Source of the DNA: Pseudoips prasinana | Lineage: Eukaryota > Arthropoda > Insecta > Lepidoptera > Nolidae | Direction of reading: 5' to 3' | NCBI GenBank assembly: GCA_951640165.1 | Contig: OX621257.1 | Location: 9,869,201-9,933,200 of the forward strand | DNA length: 64,000 nt | Shown: positions 33,360 to 45,076 of the stretch, piece after piece | How positions within the stretch are numbered: the first letter of the stretch is position 1 | Layout of the letters: every line of letters starts with the position of its first letter | Program-made: the position numbers and the translations under genes | Notes under the pieces: model-generated | Database searches by the model: none | What the model was told of the DNA's origin: nothing | What the model saw: the letters and a program-made list of their open reading frames with translations, nothing else

Positions 33360-33890
33360 TTTAAGGGCATCGCTAAGTAATTTTTTGGCAATGCTGAAAA
33401 AGGCAAATATGTAGCAGTAGGATTCGGAACTGCTAGAGGCATTCGGACGCATTTAGAAGCCGTAGTGCTTTAAACATCTTAGCATGCAAAATAATTACAT
33501 TTCCATACACCACAAATATACAATTTTTATAAAATAAAATGTCTTCAGTATCTATTGATTTCCTTCCAAAATACTTCATTAATACCACAGCTAGAGGCAT
33601 TCGGAAACTATATATTTATTTTGTATGTAAATGTAATTATTGTGCATACTGATACTAAATGTTATATTCTGTTATTAGATCCTAATGATTCCAAACATAG
33701 AAGATGTTTAGTTTAACGTTTGAGAGCCAGAAGCTCTCAAATAAATAAATAGGTGAAATATGATCAATATGCGAGCAATTCAGTAAACGTAATTATTTAA
33801 TTCTTGTTTTGATTAAACCTGCGGTTAGTCTCAACGGGACCACATGAAAGAGATAGAGAGACCAACATGATCCACCCCGAGTGACTACCC
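33360..33890. other. P450 intron 9, unassigned
   Basis: A 16-base direct repeat GCTAGAGGCATTCGGA occurs at 33432 and 33590. A stem-loop TTTGAGAGC/GCTCTCAAA at 33719-33741 is followed by (AATA)n, which may be a LINE 3' end. Confidence 0.35.
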
Positions 33891-33905
33891 TGGCTACATC
33901 ATCAT

Positions 33906-35424
33906 CATCATCATCATATCAGCCGAAAGACGTCTACTGCTGGACAAAGGCCTCCCCCAAAGATCTCCACAATTGCCGATCTTGCGCTATCCAGCGATTT
34001 CCAGCGACCCGCACAAGATCATCGGTCCATCTTGTAGGGGGCCTGCCCACGCTGCGTCTTCCGGTTTGTGGTCGCCACTCGAGAACCTTTCTGCCCCAAC
34101 GGCCGTCGGCTCTACGAGCTATGTGCCCTGCCCACTGCCACTTCAGCTTGGCAATTCTTCGGGCTATGTCGGTGACTTTGGTTCGCCTGCGGATTTCGAC
34201 ATTTCTGATGCGATCCCGCAGGGAAACTCCGAGCATAGCCCTCTCCATTGCTCTTTGGGTGACCTTGAGCCTTCTAATAAGGCCCATAGTGAGCGACCAC
34301 GTCTCTGTTCCGTATGTCATCACTGGCAACACACACTGGTCGAAGACTTTCGACTTGAGACACTGCGGTATTTTGGACGAGAAGATGTTACGTAGCTTCC
34401 CGAACGCTGCCCATCCGAGTTGGATTCTACGATTGACCTCCTTCTCGAAGTTGGACCTACCTAGTTGGATGGTCTGTCCTAGGTAAATATAGTTCTCTAC
34501 AACTTCGAGTGCAGAGTCACCAACTTTCAATTGAGTGGGTGTAACATGGACGTTTGACATGATTTTCGTCTTATCCATGTTCATTTTCAGACCCACTTGT
34601 TGAGAGACTCTGCTGAGGTCATCGAGCATTGTACCGAGGTCTTCCATGATCTCAGCCATGACTACGATATCATCGGCAAATCGAAGGTGACTGATGTACT
34701 CGCCATTGACATTGATGCCAAAGCCTTTCCAGTCCAGAAGCTTGAAGACGTCTTCCAATGCAGCGGTGAACAGTTTCGGAGATATAACATCTCCCTGTCT
34801 CACGCCTCGCTGCAAGTGGATAGGTTTCGAGATCTGGTCCTGGAGTCGCACTGACATAGTGGCGTTTTCATACAAACACTTTATCACCTCGATATACCGG
34901 TAGTCAATTTGGCACCTTATGAGAGACCTCAGCACGGCCCATGTTTCGATAGAATCAAAGGCTTTCTCATAGTCCACAAACGCAGAGCACAGTGGCTTGT
35001 TATACTCTTCGGTCTTCTGTATAACTTGCCACAGCGTATGTATGTGGTCTATGGTGCTAAAGCCTTTTCGGAAACCGGCTTGTTCGGGAGGCTGGAAGTC
35101 GTCAAACCTGCGCGCGAGACGGTTCGTAACGACCCTCGAAAGCAACTTGTAAACATGGCTCAGCAGTGTGATGGGTCTATAATTCTTCAATAGGGTTTTG
35201 TCGCCCTTTTTGAAGAAGAGCACCACCACACTTCTGTGCCATGCTTGTGGCGTTTGACCATCTAGTATGACGGAGTTAAGTAACTTCTGAAGGGCCCGTA
35301 GGATTGGTATACAACCCGCCTTCAGAAGCTCTGCTGTAACTCCATCATCGCCAGGCGCCTTGTTGTTCTTGAGTTGTTTGAGAGCCATTCAAATCTCGTA
35401 CAGGCTGACGTCCGGGACTTAATT
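33906..35424 (-). mobile_element. RTE LINE, 5' truncated, recent insertion
   Basis: Carries the RTE RT and C-terminus with a (CAT)n tail at 33900-33917 (its 3' end on this strand). TGGCTACATCATCAT borders it at 33891 and 35425; the tail repeat blurs the exact length of this target duplication. It inserted in another repeat whose sequence resumes at 35440. Confidence 0.88.
33934..35388 (-). CDS. RTE reverse transcriptase, open reading frame
   Basis: 484 codons without interruption: KNNKAPGDDGVTAELLK entry motif, FFKKGDKTLLKNYRPITLL, motif A AFVDYEKAFDSIETWAV, motif B LQRGVRQGDVISPKLF, motif C HLRFADDIVVMAE, then the C-terminal KLKWQWAGHIARRADGRWGR and VGRPPTRWTDDLV. The endonuclease and the first RT residues are lost by 5' truncation, so it is dead on arrival as an element despite the open frame. 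A probable short deletion near the end (NRWIAQDRQ against NRWMRIAQDRQ in the copy at 18300) keeps the frame. It is the youngest-looking RTE copy in the window. Confidence 0.88.
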   Translation of the reverse strand: MALKQLKNNKAPGDDGVTAELLKAGCIPILRALQKLLNSVILDGQTPQAWHRSVVVLFFKKGDKTLLKNYRPITLLSHVYKLLSRVVTNRLARRFDDFQPPEQAGFRKGFSTIDHIHTLWQVIQKTEEYNKPLCSAFVDYEKAFDSIETWAVLRSLIRCQIDYRYIEVIKCLYENATMSVRLQDQISKPIHLQRGVRQGDVISPKLFTAALEDVFKLLDWKGFGINVNGEYISHLRFADDIVVMAEIMEDLGTMLDDLSRVSQQVGLKMNMDKTKIMSNVHVTPTQLKVGDSALEVVENYIYLGQTIQLGRSNFEKEVNRRIQLGWAAFGKLRNIFSSKIPQCLKSKVFDQCVLPVMTYGTETWSLTMGLIRRLKVTQRAMERAMLGVSLRDRIRNVEIRRRTKVTDIARRIAKLKWQWAGHIARRADGRWGRKVLEWRPQTGRRSVGRPPTRWTDDLVRVAGNRWIAQDRQLWRSLGEAFVQQ

Positions 35425-35439
35425 TGGCTACATCATCAT

Positions 35440-35801
35440 GTCTGCCAAATTAAGTCCTGCTGGACACAAGCCTTCTTTTTTCCAAAAGCTGGACAGTAAA
35501 ATGGGCGCTATGACGTAACGCTACGCTTGGCAGACGGGTTGGCGATCGCAGTCTGATGATCATAGTTCACACAAAAACGCTGTTATCCATTCTCTGGTAG
35601 ATATTTCTCTGACTATTTCTACGCTTCCTACGGAATGAGATGGGGTCACGATATTCTTCGCCGTCACCACACAACGAGTCTATCACACCCTAGCTTACCT
35701 GCAGCTTTAACTAAGTAGGAAATCACAAATCATATACATATTTCTTTAGCTTTGTTTTCCTAGTATATATTTTAACATATTTAATGCTTATTTTATTTCA
35801 G
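35440..35801. repeat. Dispersed repeat, split by the RTE copy
   Basis: The block GACGGGTTGGCGATCGCAGT ... CTTCGCCGTCACCAC (35530-35680) resembles 10283-10430, the flank of the DUF4780-type ORF1 fragment. They are probably the same LINE family's end. The remainder leads into the exon 10 acceptor. Confidence 0.5.
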
Positions 35802-35981
35802 AGGACTACACCCTCAAAGCTGGAAGTATTTGTATTATAGGTTTATATAGTATAAATCGTCTACCACTATGGGGAAAAGATGCTGATCACTTTAGACCGG
35901 AGCGGTGGCTAGAGCCGGATAGCCTGCCAGCTAACCCTAACATATTTGCAACATTCAGTTTGGGAAAACGATACTGTATCG
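35802..35981 (+). CDS. P450 exon 10: meander and heme loop
   Basis: Encodes KDYTLKAGSICIIGLYSINR, then DHFRPERWLEP (the PERF/PERW motif) and FSLGKRYCI, which with the following glycine gives FxxGxRxCxG, the heme-thiolate loop. It ends at GGTTAGT. The ten exons give about 444 residues; roughly 50 C-terminal residues (helix L onward) are expected in one more exon. Confidence 0.88.
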
Positions 35982-37315
35982 GTTAGTTGAAGCGATTATA
36001 TATTTCGTTGAACTGGAATTATTAAAACATCAATATCTATTGTTTCATAATAATATGTTACTGCTACTTACTTTAAAACAGGTGACCAGTGCGCCAAACA
36101 ATAGATCTGAAAATAAAATATTTTTTTATATTGGAATCCTGGCTTTACATGAAAATTTTAATTTGTGAGCTGTTGTTAAATGAATAAGTCCAGTCCTATA
36201 TATTTCAATCAATACCAATTTTATTTTCGGGTTTTGGAGTCTATGTTTTTCTACGTCAGTCCTGTGGAAATTTTACTGTATACTATACAAAATACAAGAA
36301 ATACCAACAAATAACATTTTTACATTAATAAGAAAATAAATACTATCACAAGGCTTTATACAAAAATATTGCCTGCTCTAACTTCAACCTTAACCCCCTA
36401 AAGACAAGGTTTGTGCCGGGGCTCCCATTGCCTTACCTCCTCAATTTCAGGACTCCCCCTTGATATCATTTGATAGACAAGGTCAAGCTCATCTCCAAAA
36501 AGCTGTGATAAGCTTAGCAAAACTACGTGATACTTACATGCGCTAAACGCCTCCAAATATATAAGGCGCAAATACGGCCGCATATAGCATATTAAGCAAA
36601 TAGATAGAAATTGATACCGTGGTGCACCAGTCACTACGGTATCAATTTCTTCCATGGTATTCAAAGTTGCGCTTAATCAAATAGTCGTTGGCGACAGGGG
36701 TCCCACTGCTTGACTTGATCCTCTTTCCTTGAGGAGAGACGTAGCGTCTCTATGTGTCCTTTACCGAATTTCTCAATGTTAAGAGGCCTTGTTTGAGCTT
36801 ATTCTTGATGTCACATTCCGCCATAGACCCTCTCACCAACAGTGAATATTTCATCCTTATCACCTGGATTACCACCGTGCAGTTCACAAGAAACCGGAAA
36901 CCTTTTTACCGCGCACTATCACTTTGTGGAAACAATTAACTGTGGATCAACCTTCAAGAGTTGTGGTTTAACCTTCAAAATCGTTGACTTTTATCTGATA
37001 GATTACAGAATTTATGGAATCAAAATCACACCTATCATGTTATTCTTTATATATATTTACTGGACCAGAACACCTTAAGAATCGATAAAGATTTATGAGG
37101 CTGTGTGGTTTCTCAAGCTATTTCGGTAGCAAATGGCCGCCTATTTCACTAACTTCGTGGCGTAACCTTCAAAATCGTATACATTCACATGATATATTTA
37201 CATCTTACAAAGCTTTATTATTACTGTCACAAAAATGGTCATAAATTTTGGAATGTGCTGCTGCACAAATTTGAGTTGAATAATTCTGTTGAACTTATTC
37301 GTGGATGGTTCTGTA
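35982..37315. other. Downstream of P450 exon 10
   Basis: No further P450 exon recognised. A 15-bp inverted repeat (AGAAATTGATACCGT and complement) lies at 36606-36650. 36390-36750 is GC-richer and may be a decayed element; no family was recognised. Confidence 0.4.
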
Positions 37316-37680
37316 ATAATAATTCTTTATTTGCATAGAATGCAGGTGATTACAATGTGTGATGTTAGAAATAATAAAATACACCAAGTACATTCTGCTA
37401 ATTTGGCATACAATCACTACATGACTTTAAACTAAAATACAACTAAATAGGGTATCAATTAAATTACTAAATTCAATTTCTATCTAATTAAATTACAAAA
37501 CTATAATTCGAATGAATCTGAATAGTAGCACCTTTCTAGTAATAGAATAATCAGTCTATTCTTAAATATGTTTTATGGTTGCTGTTTGATTACTGATGGA
37601 ATTTTGTTGTAGATTAATGGTGCCATACCAAAAATTTTTTTTTAGACGGAGGTTTTATGATTTCCCGTGCTTAACATCTT
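37316..37680 (-). mobile_element. LINE 3' fragment
   Basis: Minus-strand C-terminal RT peptide FGMAPLIYNKIPSVIKQQP at 37640-37580, then a stop near 37504 and a 3' end reading GCAAATAAAGAATTATTATT at about 37316. A long T run (37690-37708) lies just beyond. Confidence 0.65.
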
Positions 37681-37708
37681 TTAACATTTTTTTTTTTTTT
37701 TTTTTTTT

Positions 37709-38689
37709 ATTCACGTAGACTTTAAAAAAGCGCTTGTAAATAGTCAGAACATGTTTGTAGTAATATAGTTGTATACATTAGATATTATTTCTAGTAACAT
37801 AGATATTTAGGTACATATTGTATGAAAACATTTATAAAATTTATTTTATTACAGCAATGATATTTAGCTAGCTCGTATCAAGTTATTGTCAAGAGATTAT
37901 GTTTAATTATCTAGTTTAAATCTAATATTTTTACTACATATTGTCAATGGTACTGTCTATATTAAAGGTATTATTATTATGACGGTCCTTGTGTTAATAA
38001 CGACGGTCGCGCTTTAATGCTACCACCAGATCCAATGTGCCCCAACTGAGAAGACCCAGCGAAATAAACTCAGTGGGTTCATCTACTACCGGTTTCAACA
38101 CGACCCAGTTGAGACGGTCCGGCGAAACATACTCAAGCGGGCGTGAACACGGGATTTGGTCCAATTAGAGTAATTATTTAGTAGGCAAACACAATATATG
38201 CTCGATCGGTTGTCTGAATGCTTATTATTTTAGATTATATTTAGGTATACAAAAGAAAAACTTCGAAACAATAACATTATTCATTTTGAGACAGAGTCAA
38301 TAATTTAAAATTAAGTATATGATAGCAATCATTTACAGATAGTTCACGTAACACATTTATATAAAACAATTGAACAAAGGATATCTATTTCATACTTTTC
38401 ATTAAAAAGTTCTATGTCTAGAATTTTGCTAGAGAAGCGGTTTATATTTTGATGTGATAGAATTAGAAAGTTATCACACTTCTCTATTGTCATGCTTACA
38501 TGTTTAAACTACTAACTAAATTGATTTTAATAACATTACTAGAAGATGGTATAAAAAGTGACTTCGTCATACCACTTATGACTGAGTTAATATGTGCCGC
38601 TACTAAAGTTGCAAGTATGTTCAAAAATTTTCTTGAGACAGTATTGAGACCTTTGAGTTACGTTTCGCATTCGGGTTTCATTTAACGTT
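37709..38689. other. Unassigned AT-rich region
   Basis: A GC-richer patch at 38000-38160 contains a loosely repeated phrase (ACTGAGAAGACCCAGCGAAA and GTTGAGACGGTCCGGCGAAA). No coding was recognised. Confidence 0.3.
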
Positions 38690-38851
38690 TGTAATACGAT
38701 TATATTACTTTTAACAAATTTGGCTACTTCTAATATACTCGGAAAAGTAAACAAATTATGAGCTTTGAAAATAGTTACACAACTATCAGTAACTTTAAGT
38801 TTAAATATTGCTCTTATGCATCGCTTTTGGGCGTTGAAAATACTTTCCCAT
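38690..38851 (-). mobile_element. LINE fragment hit by copia (proximal part)
   Basis: Minus-strand peptide EWESIFNAQKRCIRAIFKLK followed by VTDSCVTIFKAHNLFTF is the C-terminal RT region of a CR1/Jockey-like LINE. Its upstream part (VLRFGIHFWGNCS) is at 55050-55013 on the other side of the copia element, and the two join exactly across one copy of CCATT. Confidence 0.8.
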
Positions 38852-38995
38852 TTGTTAATTATAAATTACATGTTAACAAAATCAATGTATCATATTCTTT
38901 ATTATCTGTGCTAATCATGTACTACTAGCGCCACTATATGTTGTCTGTGATAATAAAAGTTAGTCGTTGAATAGCCACTCATTGCGTTTTTATTA
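38852..38995 (+). repeat. copia 5' LTR (144 bp)
   Basis: Starts TGTTAATTATAAATTACATG and ends GCGTTTTTATTA. Compared with the 3' LTR I see only two single-base length differences (one in AATAAAAG, one in the terminal T run). Confidence 0.93.
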
Positions 38996-39013
38996 GGTTA
39001 TGTGCCCAGCGAC
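38996..39013 (+). promoter_or_regulatory. copia primer-binding site
   Basis: GGTTATGTGCCCAGCGAC begins directly after the LTR. It closely resembles the Drosophila copia PBS as I remember it (GGTTATGGGCCCAG), which pairs with an internal part of initiator tRNA-Met. Confidence 0.7.
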
Positions 39014-39059
39014 AAAAGTATTAGTTTATCGGTGATAGCAAGAAATAATAATTGTTAAA

Positions 39060-42000
39060 ATGTCGGCTAACTATTCAGTAAACGTGCCAAAATTGAGAGG
39101 GCGCGAAAACTACGATGATTGGGCGTTCGCAGTCGAAAATTACATGATTCTGGAAGGCGTCATCTTGAGCGACGACCAAACCACGCTATCTGCTATCGAA
39201 GACCGAAAAGCGAGGGCGAAGATTATCATGACTATAGATCCGTCTCTTTATAGTCACATCAAGGATGAAGCTACAGTACAAAGTTTATGGAGCAAACTAA
39301 AAAAATTGTTTGACGATTCTGGTTATACACGTAAGATCAGTCTACTGAGACGCTTGATATCTATCCGTCTAGAGACCTGTGACTCCATGACTAGTTACGT
39401 GACGCAGCTAGTTGAAACCGCACAGAAATTGAAACGTACGGGTTTCGAAATAAATGATGAGTGGATCGGATCGCTATTGCTAGCAGGACTTCCTGAAAAG
39501 TTTAGCCCCATGATAATGGCAATTGAACATTCGGGCATAAAAATAGACACGGATTCTATTAAAACTAAATTACTTGATATGAGCACAGAATTTGAAGGTA
39601 AATCTGAAAATGCATTTTTTACTCATAAACAGGGTAGGATGCATAACAGTAACGGAACGCAACCATCTGTCAGTTCTGTCAATAACGTCAAAACGCTGAA
39701 AAAAGAAATTCGTTGCTACAAATGTAAAAAGACGGGCCATTATAAAAATCAGTGCCGTTCGAATGAAAAAACAACGAAAAACGCGTTTAGTGCTATATTT
39801 CTCACAAGAGAATTCAGTAGACAAGAATGGTATGTGGATTCCGGTGCAAGCGCTCATTTAGTGTCAAACGAAAACATGTTATCAAATATTTCTTATCAAC
39901 CGATAACAAAAGAAATCATAGTGGCTAACCAGACAAGTGTACAGGTTTTATGCTCTGGAGATTTAAATATTACAACTGTGGTAAATGATTCAGAGTATAA
40001 AATAGAAGTAAACAATGTTTTGTGCGTGCCTAACCTCACCACGAATTTGTTATCAGTGAGCAGGATTATTGAAAATGGTAACAGAGTGTCCTTTAATAAA
40101 AATGGATGTTACATTTACAATGCTCAGAATGATTGCATTGGTGAAGCGAGTCTAGAAAATAATGTGTACAGATTAAACATTGTGAAGTCAGAGCAGGTTA
40201 TAGCAGCTGCTGTACAGACTTCATGTACTACTTGGCATAGACGACTGGGTCATATCAATGCCCGTGACCTTGACAGTATGAGACAAGGAGCAGTTGAAGG
40301 TGTGTCATACACAGAAAAAAATGACATGAATAAATCTAATTGTGTTGTGTGTTGTGAGGGCAAGCAAACTAGGTTGCCTTTCCCTCCCAGTCAAAGTAAA
40401 ACCACAGAAACATTGCAATTAGTTCACACAGACTTATGTGGGCCAATGGAAACTAAATCACTTGGTATGGCAAGATATTATTTGTTATTTGTTGATGACT
40501 ATAGCCGAATGTGCTTTGTTTACTTTCTGAAAAGCAAAGATGAAACCTTCAAATACTTTAAAGAATTTAAAGACTATTCAGAGAACCAGCAGTCAAAAAG
40601 AATTAAAATACTCAGATCTGATAATGGTGGAGAATTTTGTTCTAAAGCTATGGAAAGCTATTTGAAGAGCAATGGTATAGTTCACCAGAAAAGTAATGTT
40701 TACACACCGGAACAGAATGGCCTAAGTGAGAGATACAATAGGTCTATAGTAGAGAAAGCTCGATGTCTTTTGTTTGATACACAGTTTGATAAGGCATTAT
40801 GGGCTGAAGCTGTAAACACAGCGGTGTATCTAAAAAATACGTCACCAGTAAGTGGTCTAGATAAAAACGTTACCCCTTATGAAGTATGGACGGGTAGCAA
40901 ACCAAACCTTAGTCATTTAAGAGTGTTTGGTAGCCCAGTTATGGTTCATATACCAAAAGAAGAACGCAAAAAGTGGGATAAGAAAGCTCAAAAATTGTAC
41001 CTAGCTGGATATTCAGAAACTACTAAGGGCTATCGCTTGTACAATCCTAAAAGTCGAGCAATAACTATAGCTAGAGATGTTGTAGTCATGGAATCTAACA
41101 AGAATGACAGTTATACAACGAATATCATGGTAGAAGAGCAGCAGACCCTTCAGAGTTCTGACAAGGAGAAGGAGGTAAGAGATCTTGATAAGGCAAAACA
41201 ACCAGGAGAGAAAAATGATGACAAGATATATGTTGAAAGTGGATCGTCAAGCGATTCCGAGGAGGATTTTTTTGAGCCCTTGACAACAGATGATTTGGAG
41301 CTTGTATCTCAGACAGTCCCTGAAAAAGAGAAACGTTTGCGTCGGAAACCAGATTTTTATGGTATCAGCAACCTGTGTATTGAAGATGTGACAGGTGAAC
41401 AAATAACTCTAGAGAAAGCCATGAATGGTCCTGAAAGTGAGCAGTGGACAAGAGCTATGAAGGAAGAATTGCAGTCTTTCAGTGACAATGACACATGGGA
41501 GTTAGTGGACAGACCAAGTGCTGGCACAATAGTTAAAAATAAGTGGGTGTTCCATAAAAAGTATAACAATAATGGTGAAGTGCGTTATAGGGCAAGACTG
41601 GTCGCAAAAGGATTTACCCAAATCAAAGGTTTGGACTTCCATGAGACGTTTTCTCCAGTGTTACGGTACTCTACATTAAGACTATTATTTGCATTAAGTG
41701 TACAGCTTGATCTAAAAATGAATGACTTAGATGTTCCTACAGCATTCCTGAATGGTTATATTAATGAATGTGTATTTATGGAAATACCAGCAAATTCAGA
41801 TTATGTCAATAATTGTAAAAACAAAGTGTTAAAGTTAAAAAGAGCAATTTATGGCTTGAAACAGTCTGCCAGAGCTTGGTACACGAGGGTAGAAGAAAGT
41901 TTATTAAAATTGGGGTATTCTAAATCAAGTTATGAACCATGTTTATTCATGAAATGTCATGATAAAGTAAAAATATATGTAGCATTATTTGTAGATGATT

Positions 42001-42065
42001 TTTTTGTATTTTACATACCTATAACTACGACGCGGCACGGAGTGTTAGAAAGAAATAATAATTGA
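39060..42065 (+). pseudogene. copia gag-pol, truncated in reverse transcriptase
   Basis: Open from the ATG for about 980 codons. Order: gag, CCHC knuckle starting at C219, aspartic protease DSGA at D260, GAG-pre-integrase region (WHRRLGHIN, near 390), integrase core with D458, D521 and E557, then RT to the FVDD motif at 978-980. Seventeen or so non-copia codons then follow to a stop. The order protease-integrase-RT is that of Ty1/copia. The end of RT and the start of RNase H are missing, so this copy cannot complete replication even though everything before the break looks intact. Confidence 0.92.
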
Positions 42066-42334
42066 CATGATTGGTGGAGTTTTCTAAAATTATCCAATGG
42101 TTGCACACATACTTAATAAGGAGCCAATTATCATATCTCACTAGGAATCACACCGCTGACACCGCCCCCCGAGTTTTCCGATCTTTAACGACATTAAACG
42201 AACGTCGCTCGTCACCTCGTTTGTTTATGCAATACGTCACTCGTCAGTCGTCATAAAAATTTGGTGGAGTTGTGCGTGTGTGCGGTGGCGCGTATTACTG
42301 TATTCGTGAGTGATAAATATAATTTATATCCAAC
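42013..42334. other. Start of the filler inside copia
   Basis: Sequence abruptly unlike copia. TTGGTGGAG occurs near 42070 and 42261. The last part, rich in CG, is the likely promoter/leader of the transposase gene that starts at 42335. Confidence 0.45.
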
Positions 42335-42433
42335 ATGGCGTCTCAATTATCTCGTCTTGATAGAGAGAGAATAGTTGCCCTCCGGTCTTGTGGATGTCGT
42401 ACTGTGGATATTTCTCGGCAGATGGGTATAACG
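42335..42433 (+). CDS. Tc1-type DD35E transposase, exon 1 (first HTH)
   Basis: Thirty-three codons from an ATG: RLDRERIVALRSCGCRTVDI then SRQMGIT, the first helix-turn-helix (PAI) of a Tc1-like DNA-binding domain, cut in its recognition helix by a GTGAGT donor. Phase 0. Confidence 0.7.
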
Positions 42434-43328
42434 GTGAGTGATATTCTTGTGATTATAATTCCTAATTTAAAATAAACAACGTCTAATATTGCAAAAACGT
42501 ATCACATGGTGTTTCGTATAGAATTTTCGAAATACCTAAGTAAGCAGAAGGGATAGGTGTAGGTTCCTTGTGTTTATAATAAAATTGTTCCTGATTATGT
42601 AAGTTTTTAACGCTGCACCACTGAAAGGTGGAGTAACCGTAAAAGCTTTAATTCTGAGTTAATTAAACAAAATTCGATGAACTATTGTTTTGATTCTATT
42701 TATTCGTTTTTCTAAGCGAAAGTTAATAAACCTATAAGTAGTAATGAGATTTTACACTTTACAGTAAATACCTACCAAATTACGCACTTTCTTTTTGCCT
42801 GTAGAATAATTGCAGAGACAAGGCCTCCTTATGGAAAGAGGAAATGGGCCGTAACGTAATTCACTATCGCTTTGAGTGTAATCCTGTTCTGTAAATAAAA
42901 AAAAAAAACAAACTGCAACTAATAATTGACTGTACGGACTAACTAAACTATTGTTTGAGAGGGCACAGCTTTTTAATAGATTACCTGATGACATAAAAAA
43001 ATCTTTGATAACATCAATATATTTAAAACCATTTTAAATAAATATGTATATACTGTATAAATACAATAAATATTGTCACATGGCTTTCAGCAGCCTAGAG
43101 ATAAAATGTTTTATTTACACTTAAATATTCTATCTTACTGTATCTCATTATAAATGAATTTTGTAAGTTTTTAAGAGACCGATTTAATAATAGGTTATAT
43201 AATTAATTAACACATACCCTATCAATAATTATTGTAGGGGTTTATATAATTAATTAACACATCTTTATATTAGGTAATTGAGTAATAATGCGCAAATAAA
43301 CTAGGTATAGCTATTTGTTCCGTTCCAG
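42434..43328 (+). other. Transposase intron 1, with LINE 3' fragment
   Basis: GTGAGT...TTCCAG. At 42955-43080 the peptide RAQLFNRLPDDIKKSLITS on the plus strand is a LINE RT C-terminus. 43195-43262 has a short duplication of TATATAATTAATTAACACAT. Confidence 0.55.
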
Positions 43329-43499
43329 AAAAAAACTGTAAGGTTCTGGCTTCGGCGGTGGCAAGAAAGTGGCACTCTCGAAGCCCACCACCGCCAACTC
43401 TACGCGAGAGCAACCACGGCGGCAGACGATGCAGCTATAGTCGCTGCTCATTCGGGGAATCCATTCCTCAGCACACGTGTGACCTCATCTTCGTACAGC
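43329..43499 (+). CDS. Tc1-type transposase, exon 2 (linker, second HTH)
   Basis: After a TTCCAG acceptor, 57 codons in phase 0: KKTVRFWLRRWQESGTLE completes the first HTH, then ARATTAADDAAIVAAHSGNP and a serine-rich end, finishing at a GTGAGT donor. This fits the PAI-linker-RED layout. The GRPR AT-hook is degraded to HHRQLYAR. Recognised by translation between the splice sites; no start codon is needed. Confidence 0.65.
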
Positions 43500-44011
43500 G
43501 TGAGTCCATCTTGTAACCAACTTCCCTATTTAATAAAATAATGTTTTACCTAAAATACCTAGTCCAATAAATAATATTACGATATAACGAATCTAAACTA
43601 AATGGATAAATCGGAAATAACTAATGATAAACTGTATTGGATTACTTTTTTGGACTGTATCGGCATTTACTGGTTTGTGTTTGACTGTATTGAAGCCTTA
43701 ATTAATCAACATCATAATTATTATAGGTATTTGGACCTGTGATTAGTCTAGCGATCAATAATACCTACGTAATGGCCGAGATTAACCCCTGTTCAATTAA
43801 AAGAAGAAAAGGATTCCTATTCATAAAATACTAGAATGGAATTTAAAATAATTCTAAAACTTGCTAATATTTGACAATGTCCTAAAGTCAAACCTAACTA
43901 CGTCTTGCTTAATCATGTAATATCACAAACTTGTAAATAAATCGGAAAAGATTGTATGTTATCAATCCTATCAATATATGTATTCTATATAAGTCTATGA
44001 TTCCTATAGCG

Positions 44012-44390
44012 AATGATGATGATGATGTCCTCCCGGCCGAATTTCGACCACGGCGCCCGGAGTCAATGGAGATTAGCTAATTGCGCAGGACATATTATAG
44101 TGCACAAGTGTGTGCGCAAACATAGGGCACTTTCTATTCCATCACTCTCATGATCCGATGGGACGACTAGCGACACGACCGGAAAGAAGTCTCGTACAGA
44201 ACCGTCGGCTTTACGTGCTCTCCGAGGCACGGGGGTGTAATACCGCCAACTCCCAGACTTCGGGCTGATACTGAGAAATTTCATTTTACAAAAAATCCCT
44301 AAATCACTTTTTGGCCGTACCCGGGATTTAAACCCAGGACCTCATTCTCTGCGGTTCAACACACTACCGCTAGACCAACGAGGTAGTCAT
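44012..44390 (-). mobile_element. Long tRNA-derived SINE
   Basis: On the minus strand: TGGTCTAGCGGTAG (A box), GGGTTTAAATCCCGGG (B box), body with GTCGTCCCATCGGATCATGA and GGCGCCGTGGTCGAAATTCG, and a (CAT)n tail at 44013-44027. Same family as 45077, opposite orientation. Confidence 0.85.
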
Positions 44391-45076
44391 AGTCAATATT
44401 GGTATAGTAAACGGGCCTAATGTGCAATAAACAAATAGGTAGTAATTAAGTTTTACGAGTAAAGTTTTGTAAGTCATGTCAGTAGGTAGGTAGGTATATA
44501 AGATGAAAACATAGCTATAAGAACGCATATATTATGATTATGCTGTATGAACGTAAACAGAAATGTTTGTTTCAAGTAAGAGATTATAAGTAAGTAGGTA
44601 TAAGCGAACGAATTTCCGAACATGGTCCAAGCCGATGGCAGAGCCGATCAGCGACCGAGTCTCTGTTATGCAATTATGATGCACAATGCTAGTAACTTTA
44701 AGGACGAAAATTGTTTTTTATATTTGATTTTAGTTGCTCGCTCATGACCTTGACTGCCGCTAAGTGCGCCATTTTGTTTAAAACAAATAATTATCTAAAA
44801 CGAATTCACTCCTTGCAGCTTTACTTTATATTAGTTTATATAATATAAAATGTGTAATGACGTTATAATTTCATAACAATGTTTATATTTATAGGAAATG
44901 ATTATTTTATTAGCTAGTTTTTAAAAAAACTCTGCGAACATGGTTGCTGGACATAGTTACGAAAGGGAAGTTAAAATATACCAAAATACCTACCTAAGCA
45001 CGGGTTTGCTTTAACATTAGGTAAAGTAGGTAGCTGTATGTATGCATATCTAACTTCTATACTAATGGTGTAAAGA

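Noticed and set aside
33432..33605. 16-base direct repeat as the target duplication of a small element
   Set aside because: The 142 bases between the repeats have no element features, and 16 bases is unusual for known families; could be a local duplication.
36082..36106. Possible acceptor TAAAACAG followed by GDQCAKQ and a stop, as a tiny last P450 exon
   Set aside because: The phase fits, but it would remove helix L and the C-terminal sheet that all P450s have. Kept only as a possible product of gene decay.
38470..38685. Plus-strand ORF ending FLETVLRPLS, considered as the missing P450 last exon
   Set aside because: The C-terminal resemblance is short, no convincing acceptor in the right phase precedes it, and the adjoining minus strand is a LINE RT C-terminus.
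44063..44284. 73-codon minus-strand ORF
   Set aside because: Lies entirely within a SINE and has no domain.
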